This document shows positions 51,962 to 60,133 of a DNA stretch of 64,000 bases, piece after piece. Position numbers and translations under genes: made by a program. Position 1 is the stretch's first letter; each line of letters starts with the position of its first letter. Under the pieces are notes generated by a model. The model made no database searches, was not told where the DNA came from, and worked only from the letters and a program-made list of their open reading frames with translations. Location: the NCBI RefSeq assembly GCF_001429505.1, contig NZ_LMJW01000001.1, forward strand, positions 236,259 through 300,258. The letters are read 5' to 3'. The DNA comes from Allobosea sp. Root483D1. GTDB lineage: Bacteria > Pseudomonadota > Alphaproteobacteria > Rhizobiales > Beijerinckiaceae.

Positions 51962-52624
51962 ATGTCCCTGACCATCTATGGCTGCTATCGCTCGCGCGCG
52001 ACGCGCAATGTCTGGCTCGCCAACGAGCTCGGCATCGCCTTCAAGCATGTGCCGGTGATCCAGGCCTATCGCCTGCCCGACCCCAACGCGCCGGACGCAC
52101 CTGTCCACACGCGCAGCGCCGAGTTCCTCGAGGTGAATCCGAACGGTCATATCCCCTCGATCGACGATGACGGTTTCGTCCTGCACGAGTCGCTGGCGAT
52201 CAATCTCTATCTCGCCCGCAAGCATGGCGGCCCCGTTGCGCCGAAGGATGTGCAGGAAGAGGGGCTCGCGGCGATGTGGTCGCTCTGGGCCGCGACCGAA
52301 TGCGAGACGCATGCGCTCAACCTGACCTACCATCTCGCCGCCTACCCGCCCGAGAAGCGCGATCCCGCCCTCGTCAGCGCGGCGCTGGCGGCCCTCGCCA
52401 CGCCGTTCGCGGTGCTCGACAAGGCGCTGGCCGAAGGTGGCGGCCACATCATGGGCGGACGCTTCACCGTCGCCGACATCAATGTCGGCGAGGTCATCCG
52501 CTACGCCAAGCCGGCGACGCAGCTCTTCGACGCCGCTCCGAACGTCAAGGGCTGGCTCGACGCGCTGCATCAGCGGCCCGCCTTCAAGGCGATGTGGGCG
52601 GCGCGCGACGCCGAGCCGGCCTGA
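51962..52624 (+). CDS. Glutathione S-transferase family protein
   Basis: 220 residues. The thioredoxin-like N-domain is SLTIYGCYRSRATRNVWLANELGI, with the GSH-site segments NPNGHIPSIDDDGFVLHESLAINLYLARK (cis-Pro and the ESxAI motif). The C-domain is helical with GGRFTVADINVGEVIRYA. The ATG directly follows a spaced leader. It lies between the acyl-CoA dehydrogenase and a DMT-family exporter, so it is possibly in a small detoxification run, though only spacing supports this. Confidence 0.9.
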   Translation: MSLTIYGCYRSRATRNVWLANELGIAFKHVPVIQAYRLPDPNAPDAPVHTRSAEFLEVNPNGHIPSIDDDGFVLHESLAINLYLARKHGGPVAPKDVQEEGLAAMWSLWAATECETHALNLTYHLAAYPPEKRDPALVSAALAALATPFAVLDKALAEGGGHIMGGRFTVADINVGEVIRYAKPATQLFDAAPNVKGWLDALHQRPAFKAMWAARDAEPA

Positions 52625-52710
52625 GCGGCTCCACGGAAATCGGGTGGCCGGGGCTCCCCCCGGCTGCCTACTGACGCAGGATGACCCGCCCTGCGAGGAC
52701 AGCTTCCGTC

Positions 52711-53652
52711 ATGACACAAACGACCTCCGCTCCCTCGCTGCGCATGGGCCCGACCGAGTGGCTCCTGCTCATCGTCCTCTCGGTCCTGTGGGGCGGCTCT
52801 TTCTTCTTCAACAAGCTCACCGTGGCGGAGTGGCCGCCCTTCGCCGTCGTGCAGGTCCGCGTCGGGCTGGCGGCACTGTCGCTGCTGCTGGTGGTGCGGA
52901 TCACAGGCCAGTCCATGGCGGTAGGGCGCAGCATCTGGCTCGCCTTCTTCGGCATGGGCATCCTCAACAACCTGATCCCGTTCAGCCTGTTCCTCTGGGG
53001 CCAGCAGCAGATCGCCAGCGGCCTCGCCTCGATCCTGAACGCGACCACGCCGGTCTTTGCCGTGCTGGTGATGCACTGCTTCGCCGGCGAGAAGGCGACC
53101 GGACTGAAGCTCGGCGGCGTCCTCGCCGGTCTTGTCGGCGTCGGCATCCTGATGGGTCCCGATGTGCTCGGCGGGCTCGGCTCCAACCTGGCGGCGCAGC
53201 TCGCCTGTGTCCTCGCGGCGATTTCCTATGCCTTTTCCGGCCTGTTCGGCCGGCGCTTCCGCGGCCTGCCGCCGCTCGTCGCTGCCACGGGACAGCTTAC
53301 CGCCTCGACGATCATGATCGTCCCGATCGTCTTCTTCCTGCATCCGCCCTGGACGCTGCCGATGCCCTCGCAGCAGGCTGTCCTCGCGGCGATCGGCCTG
53401 GCGCTGATCTCGACGGCGCTGGCCTACATCATCTTCTTCCGGATCATGCGCGCTGCCGGGCCGAGCAATGTCATGCTGGTGACCTTCCTGATCCCGGTCA
53501 GCGCCATCCTGCTCGGCTCCGGCCTCTTGGGCGAAGAGCTGCTGCCGCGCCACTTTGCCGGCATGGCCGCGATCTTCGTCGGGCTCGCCTTGATCGACGG
53601 CCGGGTTGCCGGGCTGTGGAATGCGAGGCGAGCCGGCGCCCCGACCGCTTGA
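52711..53652 (+). CDS. DMT superfamily (EamA) transporter
   Basis: 313 residues from the selected start. About ten transmembrane helices are arranged as two EamA repeats, with VLWGGSFFFNKLTVAEWPPFAVVQVRVGLA in the first. ASGLASILNATTPVFAVLVMHCFAGEKATGLKLGGVLAGLVGV spans the middle, and the second repeat ends ILLGSGLLGEELLPRHFAGMAAIFVGLALIDGR. ATG 52711 has GAGGA about 11 nt upstream; an earlier in-frame ATG (52681) is not excluded. It exports amino acids or metabolites of unknown identity. Confidence 0.88.
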   Translation: MTQTTSAPSLRMGPTEWLLLIVLSVLWGGSFFFNKLTVAEWPPFAVVQVRVGLAALSLLLVVRITGQSMAVGRSIWLAFFGMGILNNLIPFSLFLWGQQQIASGLASILNATTPVFAVLVMHCFAGEKATGLKLGGVLAGLVGVGILMGPDVLGGLGSNLAAQLACVLAAISYAFSGLFGRRFRGLPPLVAATGQLTASTIMIVPIVFFLHPPWTLPMPSQQAVLAAIGLALISTALAYIIFFRIMRAAGPSNVMLVTFLIPVSAILLGSGLLGEELLPRHFAGMAAIFVGLALIDGRVAGLWNARRAGAPTA

Positions 53653-53710
53653 CCGGGCTCCGCGGGCGTCCACAAACTCAGAAGAATCAATCCACTACAG
53701 TATTGCCCGA

Positions 53711-53751
53711 CCGCTGGAGCGGCGTTCACCCTGTGGATGCCGCTCCAGCGG
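53711..53751. repeat. Inverted repeat before the LysR-tct operon
   Basis: 13-bp perfect arms CCGCTGGAGCGGC and GCCGCTCCAGCGG with a 15-nt spacer, 133 bp before the LysR start. A second hairpin (GGCAAC/GTTGCC, 53750-53768) follows directly. No T-run, so the role is unclear: end of the DMT transcript or a regulatory element. Confidence 0.5.
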
Positions 53752-53883
53752 CAACGAGCTTTGTTGCCAATAAATTATGAATTGCTCTAGGGTCGCAAAA
53801 CTGGCGACAGGCGCTAAAGGGCATAACCGAAACAACTGGCAGATATCACAAAAAGCGATACGCCAGAGGGGAGCGCGACAACC

Positions 53884-54873
53884 ATGGACCTGAGGCAACT
53901 GCGATGTTTCATCGCGGTGGCGGAAGAGCTGCACTTCGGCCGGGCGGCCGAGCGGCTCGGCCTTGCACCGCCAGCGCTTTCGCGCCAGATCAGCGCGCTC
54001 GAAGACGAGCTCGGCGTCAGCCTCCTGACCCGCACCACGCGTCAGGTCGCCCTCACCCGCGCCGGTTTGATCATGCTGGAAGAGGCCAAGGCCATCCTGG
54101 TCAGGATGGAGCGCGCCTCCCGCTCCGTGCGCGAGGCCTCGCTGGCCTCGAGCAAGGTACTGCGCGTCGGCGCGATCGACGCGGCATCGTCGAGCTTCGT
54201 GCCAGAGGCGCTCGTCACCTTCCGCTCCCGCCATCCCGGCATCGAGATCAAGTTCGTCGAGGCGATGACGGCGCCGCTGGTGCAGATGCTGGAGGCCGGC
54301 AAGCTCGACCTCGCGCTGCTGCGTCCGCCGCGCAAGCCGACCGACTGCGCCTTCGAGATCCTGCGCGTCGAGCGGCCGATCGTGGTGCTGAGCGAGAGCC
54401 ACCCGCTCGCCGCGCGCGAGCATCTGACCATGCAGGATCTCGTCGGCGAGCCCTTCGTGGTGCCCTCCAAGCGCATCCGCCCCTTCGCCTACGACCTCGT
54501 CATGGCCTATTTCGAGAGCGTCGGCGCGGTCCCCAACGTCACCATCGAGGCGACCGAGAAGCCGGCGATGATGTCGGCTGTCGCGGCCGGGCTCGGGATG
54601 GCGCTGGCGCCGGACTGGGTCTCGCGGTTGAGCTTCCCGGGCGTCACCATGCGGCGCCTGCGCGGAGCGCTGCTCGATCCGCCGCCTCCCGGCGCGCTGG
54701 TCGGTGTCGCCTGGCGGCCGCATCAGAAGCTGGCCGCGCGCGACGACTTCCTCGCCATCCTGCGCGAGAGCGTGACACTGATCGACGACGGCAACGTTCT
54801 GCCGTTCAGCGTAACCGGGCGCGGCAGGAAGCCTGCTCCGCGCACTGCAACCACCCGAGCCGGAGGACATTGA
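53884..54873 (+). CDS. LysR-family transcriptional regulator
   Basis: 329 residues. The winged HTH at 1-60 (MDLRQLRCFIAVAEELHFGRAAERLGLAPPALSRQISALEDELGVSLLTR) is followed by a periplasmic-binding-protein-like effector domain (about 90-290). The stop codon overlaps the tctB start (TGATG), so unlike most LysR genes it is co-directional and translationally coupled to the transporter it probably controls. The Pro/Arg/Thr-rich C-terminal end is an extension beyond the usual 300 residues. Confidence 0.92.
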   Translation: MDLRQLRCFIAVAEELHFGRAAERLGLAPPALSRQISALEDELGVSLLTRTTRQVALTRAGLIMLEEAKAILVRMERASRSVREASLASSKVLRVGAIDAASSSFVPEALVTFRSRHPGIEIKFVEAMTAPLVQMLEAGKLDLALLRPPRKPTDCAFEILRVERPIVVLSESHPLAAREHLTMQDLVGEPFVVPSKRIRPFAYDLVMAYFESVGAVPNVTIEATEKPAMMSAVAAGLGMALAPDWVSRLSFPGVTMRRLRGALLDPPPPGALVGVAWRPHQKLAARDDFLAILRESVTLIDDGNVLPFSVTGRGRKPAPRTATTRAGGH

Positions 54874-55391
54874 TGAGTCTGAACAAGATCGAGGCTGCGC
54901 AAGGCTGGCGCATCCGCTCGACGCAGGATTTCGCGGGCGGCCTGTTCATGATCGGGCTGGCGGCCCTTGCGCTGTTCCTGGCGCGCGACCTGCCGCTCGG
55001 CACGTTGCGCCAGATCGGCCCGGGCATGCTGCCCAAGTCGATCGCAGTGATCTGCGCCGCGCTCGGTGCGCTGCTCAGCCTGAACGCGATGCGCTACAAG
55101 GGCGAAAAGCTCAGTGGCTGGTCCTGGCGCGGCGTCTTCTTCGTGCTGGGTGCGGCAGTGGTCTTCGGCCTGACGATCCGCGGCTTCGAGATCGGCCCGC
55201 TCAAGGTGCCCCAGCTCGGCATGCTGGTGTCCGGACCCCTGGTCGTGTTCATCGCCGGCCTCGCCGCCGAGGATGTCAGGCTCAAGGAACTCGCCATCTT
55301 CGCCGTGGCGATGACGACTGCCTGCGCCCTCCTGTTCAAATACGCGCTGAGCCTGCCTATCCCGCTGGCGCCCTGGCTGCTGGGAATCTGA
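54873..55391 (+). CDS. tctB: Tripartite tricarboxylate transporter small membrane subunit TctB
   Basis: 172 residues, four transmembrane helices (for example GGLFMIGLAALALFLARDLPLG and AIFAVAMTTACALLFKYALSLPI). The DFAGGLFMI...GTLRQIGPGMLPK start matches TctB. The ATG overlaps the LysR stop and has GGAGG 7 nt upstream. It forms the operon LysR-tctB-tctA-tctC. Confidence 0.93.
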   Translation: MSLNKIEAAQGWRIRSTQDFAGGLFMIGLAALALFLARDLPLGTLRQIGPGMLPKSIAVICAALGALLSLNAMRYKGEKLSGWSWRGVFFVLGAAVVFGLTIRGFEIGPLKVPQLGMLVSGPLVVFIAGLAAEDVRLKELAIFAVAMTTACALLFKYALSLPIPLAPWLLGI

Positions 55392-55394
55392 CCG

Positions 55395-56897
55395 ATGTCT
55401 GAAATGTTCGCCAATCTTGGGCTCGGCTTCTCGGTCGCGCTCAGCTTTCAGAACATCGCGCTGGCCTTCGTCGGCTGCCTGGTCGGTACGCTGGTCGGCG
55501 TCCTGCCGGGCGTCGGGCCGATCGCCACCATCGCCATGCTGCTGCCGATCACCTTCGGGCTCGATCCGGTCGGCGCGCTGATCATGCTGGCCGGCATCTA
55601 TTACGGCGCCCAGTACGGCGGTTCGACCACCGCCATCCTCGTCAACATTCCCGGCGAGGCCACCTCCGTGGTGACGACGCTCGACGGGCACCAGATGGCC
55701 AGGCAGGGCCGCGCCGGCGTCGCGCTCGGCACCGCCGCGCTCGCCTCGTTCTTCGCCGGCTGCGTTGCCACCGTCGTGATCGCGGCGCTGGGCGCGCCGC
55801 TGACCAAGCTGGCGCTGTTGTTCGGGCCGGCCGAGTATTTCTCGCTGATGGTGATGGGCCTGTGCTTTGCCGTCGTGCTGGCGCGCGGCTCGATCCTCAA
55901 GGCCTTCTGCATGATCATGCTGGGCCTGCTGCTCTCGACGGTCGGCACCGACCTCGAGACCGGCCAGGAGCGCATGACCTTCGGCTTCCCGCCGCTCTCC
56001 GACGGCATCGACTTCGCTGTGCTGGCGATGGGCGTATTCGGCTTCGCGGAGGTGCTGCGCAACCTGGAGAACCCGGAGGCGCGCGACGTCGTCCGCGCCA
56101 AGATCGGCCGGCTCCTGCCGGGCTGGAGCGATATCAAGCAGGCGGCCATGCCTGTCGTTCGCGGCACCGGCATCGGCGCGATCCTCGGCATCCTGCCCGG
56201 CAACGGCGCGGTGCTCGGCCCCTTCGCCAGCTATACGGTGGAGAAGAAGATAGCCAAGGACCCGTCGCGCTTCGGCAAGGGCGCGATCGAAGGCGTCGCC
56301 GGACCGGAGGCGGCCAACAACGCCGGAGCCCAGACCGCCTTCATCCCGCTGCTCACGCTCGGCATCCCGCCGAACGCGGTGATGGCGCTGATGGTCGGCG
56401 CGATGACCATCCACGGCATCATCCCCGGCCCGCAGGTCATGACCAAGAACCCCGACCTGTTCTGGGGCATGATCGCCTCGATGTGGATCGGCAACCTGAT
56501 GCTGCTGGTGATCAACCTGCCGTTGGTCGGGCTGTGGGTGAAGCTGCTGCAGGTGCCCTACCGCCTGATGTTCCCGGCGATCCTGATCTTCTGCTCGATC
56601 GGCATCTACTCGGTGAACAACCAGCCGGTCGACGTCGCCTTCACCGCGCTGTTCGGCCTGTTCGGCTACCTCCTGATCAAGCTCGGCTTCGAGCCCGCCC
56701 CGATGCTGCTCGGCTTCGTGCTCGGCAAGCTGATGGAAGAGAAGCTGCGCCAGGCGCTGATCATCTCGCGCGGCTCGTTCATGACCTTCATCGAGCGGCC
56801 GATCTCGGCCGGGCTGCTGCTGGTCGCCGTCGCGATCCTCGTCATCGCGCTGATGCCGGCGATGTCGAAGAAGCGCGAAGAGGTCTTCACCGAATGA
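55395..56897 (+). CDS. tctA: Tripartite tricarboxylate transporter large membrane subunit TctA
   Basis: 500 residues, about 12 transmembrane helices. Conserved motifs are GTLVGVLPGVGPIATIAMLLPITFGLDPVGALIMLAGIYYGAQYGGSTTAIL and GATGPAAANN-like AGPEAANNAGAQTAFIPLLTLGIPPNAVMALM. It transports a carboxylate with Na+ or H+ in complex with TctB, fed by TctC. The start is 3 nt after tctB. The substrate is not readable; citrate, tartrate or an aromatic acid are options. Confidence 0.96.
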   Translation: MSEMFANLGLGFSVALSFQNIALAFVGCLVGTLVGVLPGVGPIATIAMLLPITFGLDPVGALIMLAGIYYGAQYGGSTTAILVNIPGEATSVVTTLDGHQMARQGRAGVALGTAALASFFAGCVATVVIAALGAPLTKLALLFGPAEYFSLMVMGLCFAVVLARGSILKAFCMIMLGLLLSTVGTDLETGQERMTFGFPPLSDGIDFAVLAMGVFGFAEVLRNLENPEARDVVRAKIGRLLPGWSDIKQAAMPVVRGTGIGAILGILPGNGAVLGPFASYTVEKKIAKDPSRFGKGAIEGVAGPEAANNAGAQTAFIPLLTLGIPPNAVMALMVGAMTIHGIIPGPQVMTKNPDLFWGMIASMWIGNLMLLVINLPLVGLWVKLLQVPYRLMFPAILIFCSIGIYSVNNQPVDVAFTALFGLFGYLLIKLGFEPAPMLLGFVLGKLMEEKLRQALIISRGSFMTFIERPISAGLLLVAVAILVIALMPAMSKKREEVFTE

Positions 56898-56958
56898 CGG
56901 GGTTGTCACCCAACCCCGTTCCACCATCTTCAGGATATCGCGTCAGGGAGGACTACCA

Positions 56959-57930
56959 ATGAAGAAACTCGCCCTCAGTCTCACCGCAGCGCTCGCCTTG
57001 GCGCTGCCGGCTCAGGCCCAGTCCAAGTACCCCGAGCGGCCGATCACCATGATCGTGCCCTTCGCCGCCGGCGGGCCGACCGACATCATCGCCCGCATCG
57101 TCGGCGAGAACATGTCGAAGACGCTCGGCCAGCAGGTCGTGGTCGAAAACGTCGCCGGCGCCGGCGGCACCACCGGCATCACCCGCGCGGTAACGGCGAC
57201 GCCGGACGGCTACACCATTGCGATGGGCCATCTCGGCACCTTCTCGGCGGCGCCCGCCACCTATCCCGGCCTGAAATACGACCCGATCAACGGCATGCAG
57301 ACGATCGGGCTCGCCGGCGGCACGCCGATCCTGATCGTCGCCAAGAAGGCCTTCGCGCCGAAGGACCTCAAGGAGTTCGTCACCTATGTGAAGGCGAACA
57401 CCGACAAGGTGAACGAGGCCCATGCCGGCGTCGGCTCGGTTTCGTGGACGACCTGCACCCTGCTCAAAGGCCAGCTCGGCGTGCCCAAGCTGAACTCGGT
57501 CGCCTATCGCGGCACGGGCCCGGCATTGAACGACCTCGTCTCCGGCCAGGTCGACTTCATGTGCGACCAGATCGTCAGCGTCGCCGAGCAGATCAAGGCC
57601 GGCACGATCAAGGCCTATGCGATCGCCTCGGCGGAGCGCTCGCCGGCCCTGCCGGACGTCCCGACCACCAAGGAAGCCGGGCTGCCCGAGTACCAGATCG
57701 AAGCCTGGAACGGCATCGCCGCGCCGAAGGGCCTGCCCAAGGACGTCGTCGACAAGCTGGTCGACGCGCTCGACAAGGCGCTGAACGACGAGACCGTCAA
57801 GAAGCGCCTGCTCGACCTCGGCACCGTGCTGCCGACCAAGGAAGAGCGTACGCCCGCCGGCTTCGCCGCCCTGATCAAGCGCGACGCCGACAAGCTCTCG
57901 CCGGTGCTGTCCGCCGCGCCGAAGCAGTGA
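56959..57930 (+). CDS. tctC: Tripartite tricarboxylate transporter substrate-binding protein TctC (Bug)
   Basis: 323 residues, signal peptide about 1-21 (LALSLTAALALALPAQA). The Bug pattern is YPERPITMIVPFAAGGPTDIIARIVGENMSKTLGQQVVVENVAGAGGTTGI and VSWTTCTLLKGQLGV, followed by ALNDLVSGQVDFMCDQIVSVAEQIKAGTIKAYAI. It is the last gene of the tct operon. A perfect 10-bp stem terminator follows at 57954. Confidence 0.95.
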   Translation: MKKLALSLTAALALALPAQAQSKYPERPITMIVPFAAGGPTDIIARIVGENMSKTLGQQVVVENVAGAGGTTGITRAVTATPDGYTIAMGHLGTFSAAPATYPGLKYDPINGMQTIGLAGGTPILIVAKKAFAPKDLKEFVTYVKANTDKVNEAHAGVGSVSWTTCTLLKGQLGVPKLNSVAYRGTGPALNDLVSGQVDFMCDQIVSVAEQIKAGTIKAYAIASAERSPALPDVPTTKEAGLPEYQIEAWNGIAAPKGLPKDVVDKLVDALDKALNDETVKKRLLDLGTVLPTKEERTPAGFAALIKRDADKLSPVLSAAPKQ

Positions 57931-57953
57931 GCGGCTGATCCAGGCATCAATGG

Positions 57954-57985
57954 ACGGCGGGCCGCGAGGCCCGCCGTTTTCTTTT
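57954..57985 (+). terminator. Rho-independent terminator after tctC
   Basis: 10-bp stem ACGGCGGGCC / GGCCCGCCGT, GCGA loop, then TTTTCTTTT. It ends the LysR-tctBAC operon. Confidence 0.9.
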
Positions 57986-58010
57986 GGCCACAGCGCATTA
58001 CGATGCCGGC

Positions 58011-58556
58011 ATGCGCCGCATCGCCCTGCCCGTCGCCCCGCTCTCCGCCGAAGCCTTCGCTCCCTACGGCCGCGTCCTGTCGCCTGCGAGCGCGCGTGAC
58101 ACCGGCCGCGAGGGCTACGACATCTGGATCCAGCCCTTCGCCGCCGAAAGCCGGCCACGGCTGCAGATCGTCCGCTATCATGCCCGGCCCTTCGTGGTCG
58201 CACTGGTCGAGCGGCATCTCCACGTCACCGAGGCGCGCCAGCCGCTGGGCGGACCGCCGGCCGTCATCGTGGTCGCCGAACCGTCCGAAACGCCGCCCGG
58301 GCCAGAAGCGCTCCGTGCCTTCCGACTCGATGGCGAGGGCGTGCTGTTCCACCGCGGCACCTGGCATGCGATCGACGCCTATCCCGAGCGCGGCGACCAT
58401 GCCGATTTCCTGTTCCTGTCGGAGGAAGCGACGGTCAGCGAATTGTTCGACAATCCCGGGCGCGCTCCAGAACGGACCCAGGTTTTCGATTTTCTTGCTG
58501 CAGGAATCGAGCTCGTGATCGACACTAACTCGCCGGAAAATCAAAAGAATCGGTAG
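58011..58556 (+). CDS. Ureidoglycolate lyase family protein
   Basis: 181 residues. Ureidoglycolate lyase converts ureidoglycolate to glyoxylate and urea at the end of allantoin breakdown. Visible are LSAEAFAPYGRVLSP at the N-terminus, then RHLHVTEARQPLGGPPAVIVVAE and the metal-fold segment GEGVLFHRGTWHAIDAYPERGDHADFLFL. A TTG at 57984 would add 9 residues, but it lies in the terminator tail of tctC, so ATG 58011 is preferred. No other allantoin genes are adjacent. It could also be an AllA-like cupin with another substrate. Confidence 0.8.
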   Translation: MRRIALPVAPLSAEAFAPYGRVLSPASARDTGREGYDIWIQPFAAESRPRLQIVRYHARPFVVALVERHLHVTEARQPLGGPPAVIVVAEPSETPPGPEALRAFRLDGEGVLFHRGTWHAIDAYPERGDHADFLFLSEEATVSELFDNPGRAPERTQVFDFLAAGIELVIDTNSPENQKNR

Positions 58557-58659
58557 GTCCGGTTACGATCGTACACAGCTCGTGACTCTTGAAGCGGAAC
58601 CCTATCGGGCACTTTTCCGTTTCCTCCTCCGAGGTTTCCCCTCTGTAAGGAGAACGGTC

Positions 58660-59106
58660 ATGTTCAAGAAGCTTGCTCTGGTTACGGCCCTTGCCATCGT
58701 CCCGGCTGCGGCCTTCGCCCAGAATCCCGAAGGCGCCCAGGGCGGTGCGGCCAGCGGCATCGTCGGTGGTGCGACAGCAGGTGCTGTCGGCGGTGCCGTC
58801 GTCGGTGGGCCGGTCGGCGCGGTGGTCGGCGGTGTCGGCGGCGCAGTGGTCGGCGGCGTAACCGGCGGGATCATCGGCGACAACACCCCGCGCTTCCGCA
58901 CCTATGTGGTCGAGCAGCGCGTGCCGTCCTACACCTATGCCGAGCCGGTCGTGGTCGGCACCGTGCTGCCGCAGCAGGGCGTGGTCTATCGCGAGGTGCC
59001 GGCCGAATATGGCGAGCGCGCCAGCGGCTATCGCTACACCGTGGTGAACAATCGCGCCGTGCTGGTCGAGCCGCAGACCCGCCGCGTAGTCCAGATCATC
59101 GAGTGA
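58660..59106 (+). CDS. DUF1236-family periplasmic protein with glycine zipper
   Basis: 148 residues. Signal peptide MFKKLALVTALAIVPAAAFA, then a long Gly/Ala/Val zipper region (about 25-80; alternating GG and VV units) that could form a membrane-inserting helix or amyloid-like segment. The DUF1236-type end is TYVVEQRVPSYTYAEPVVVGTVLPQQGVVYREVPAEYGER and RYTVVNNRAVLVEPQTRRVVQII. ATG 58660 is decided by AAGGAG 7 nt upstream. Function unknown. A terminator follows at 59169. Confidence 0.85.
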   Translation: MFKKLALVTALAIVPAAAFAQNPEGAQGGAASGIVGGATAGAVGGAVVGGPVGAVVGGVGGAVVGGVTGGIIGDNTPRFRTYVVEQRVPSYTYAEPVVVGTVLPQQGVVYREVPAEYGERASGYRYTVVNNRAVLVEPQTRRVVQIIE

Positions 59107-59168
59107 TCCCAGTTGATCCGCTTGCCGCTTGCGCCATCAAGGCCTGAGTGACCATCCGGATCACAAGG

Positions 59169-59195
59169 CCCGCCCCGGCAACGGGGCGGGTTTTT
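59169..59195 (+). terminator. Rho-independent terminator
   Basis: 9-bp GC stem CCCGCCCCG / CGGGGCGGG with GCAA loop and TTTTT. It terminates the DUF1236 gene just before the convergent RES toxin. Confidence 0.9.
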
Positions 59196-59201
59196 GTGGT
59201 G

Positions 59202-59639
59202 TCAGCTGGTCAGCGGCAACCACAACCGCCGGTCGAAATTGAAGGGTTGCGTCGTGAGGACCTTGATCCCGACCGCATCCGGATGGCGCGGATTGACCAG
59301 GACGTTGAAGCTCCGCGGTGCGATGAAGGACGGCACCTTCAGGAGCGCGGTCGCACCCGCAGCCAGCCAGGCATCGCCCAGCGCCTGCGGCTCCAGCGCC
59401 GCCGGATCGCCTTCGCCGATCGACGCAGGCCCCGTCTCGATCTCGATCAGGACGTAGTCGTCCGGAATCAGCTCCGGCGTGAGGTCGAGATGGACTCGCA
59501 CCTCAAGGATGGCGAGGGCGGGATTCTCGGCGGTGTAGACGACAGGCCATCCGGGCGAATTCCAACGACCGCCATAGAGCCGCGCGCCCTCGCCGCTCAG
59601 GTCGGCGAAGGCGGCGCGGGCGACGCGCCAGACCTTCAT
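59202..59639 (-). CDS. RES-domain toxin (NAD+-depleting type II toxin)
   Basis: 145 residues. RES toxins degrade NAD+ and stop growth. The named residues are visible: Arg25 in LYGGRWNSPG, Glu46 in ALAILEVRVH and Ser104 in KVPSFIAP, with Tyr35 (VVYTAEN) and Asn112 as further pocket residues. The end FNVLVNPRHPDAVGIKV is typical. Its start shares one base with the stop of the antitoxin gene, so the pair is translationally coupled, antitoxin first. Confidence 0.9.
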   Translation of the reverse strand: MKVWRVARAAFADLSGEGARLYGGRWNSPGWPVVYTAENPALAILEVRVHLDLTPELIPDDYVLIEIETGPASIGEGDPAALEPQALGDAWLAAGATALLKVPSFIAPRSFNVLVNPRHPDAVGIKVLTTQPFNFDRRLWLPLTS

Positions 59640-60067
59640 CAGGCGGCGATGCCGTGCGCGATCCTGCCGAGCAGTGCCTCGACTTGCGCCGCGCCTTCAC
59701 CGGTGTCGAGCAGCGCCAGCGGCTTCTCGCCATCGAGCGCGAGGGTCGCGCGGCGCAGCCAGGCTGCCGCCTTGTCCTGCGAGCCGAAGGTGACCTCGGC
59801 CTCGGCGATGACGCGCGCAGCGCGCATCAGCCGGTCGGACTGCTCCGTGGTCAGCGTTCCGATCTTGCGGCGATGGCTCAGCGTCTTGCGCGGCAGCACG
59901 AGCTCGTCGATCTCGGTCAGCGTCATCCGGCCGCTTTCGATGACATGCTCGATCGTCCGCACCGGAAAGCCGCGGCGGACGGCAGCGATGAGATCGCGGC
60001 TGCTGGCGGCAGGGCCACCCAGCGCCGCCTGGCCACCGACGACATCCAATGCAGTCAGGGCAACCAT
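59639..60067 (-). CDS. Xre/MbcA/ParS-type antitoxin (DUF2384)
   Basis: 142 residues. The N-terminal DNA-binding region is followed by the C-terminal toxin-binding (DUF2384) part with TEQSDRLMRAARVIAEAEVTFGSQDKAAAWLRRATLALDGEKPLALLDTGEGAAQVEALLGRI, a recognised antitoxin signature. The ATG at 60067 has AAGGAG 8 nt upstream; an earlier frame to 60115 would run through the operator and is rejected. It neutralises the RES toxin and should repress its own promoter through the palindrome at 60078-60116. Confidence 0.9.
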   Translation of the reverse strand: MVALTALDVVGGQAALGGPAASSRDLIAAVRRGFPVRTIEHVIESGRMTLTEIDELVLPRKTLSHRRKIGTLTTEQSDRLMRAARVIAEAEVTFGSQDKAAAWLRRATLALDGEKPLALLDTGEGAAQVEALLGRIAHGIAA

Positions 60068-60077
60068 GGCAATACTC

Positions 60078-60116
60078 CTTGGCGATATGCCCATAAGATA
60101 GGGGCATATCGCCAAG
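60078..60116. promoter_or_regulatory. Long palindromic operator of the RES/Xre toxin-antitoxin pair
   Basis: 15-bp perfect arms CTTGGCGATATGCCC and GGGCATATCGCCAAG around a 9-nt AT-rich spacer (60093-60101). It begins at the antitoxin Shine-Dalgarno, 11 bp before its ATG. Bound antitoxin would block promoter and translation start; the RNA could also fold into a hairpin that hides the Shine-Dalgarno. Confidence 0.75.
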
Positions 60117-60133
60117 ACTTCAATGGGAACGCG

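Noticed and set aside
54723..56927. 734-aa minus-strand ORF opposite tctBA
   Set aside because: Low-complexity His/Asp/Arg/Gln shadow of tctA/tctB.
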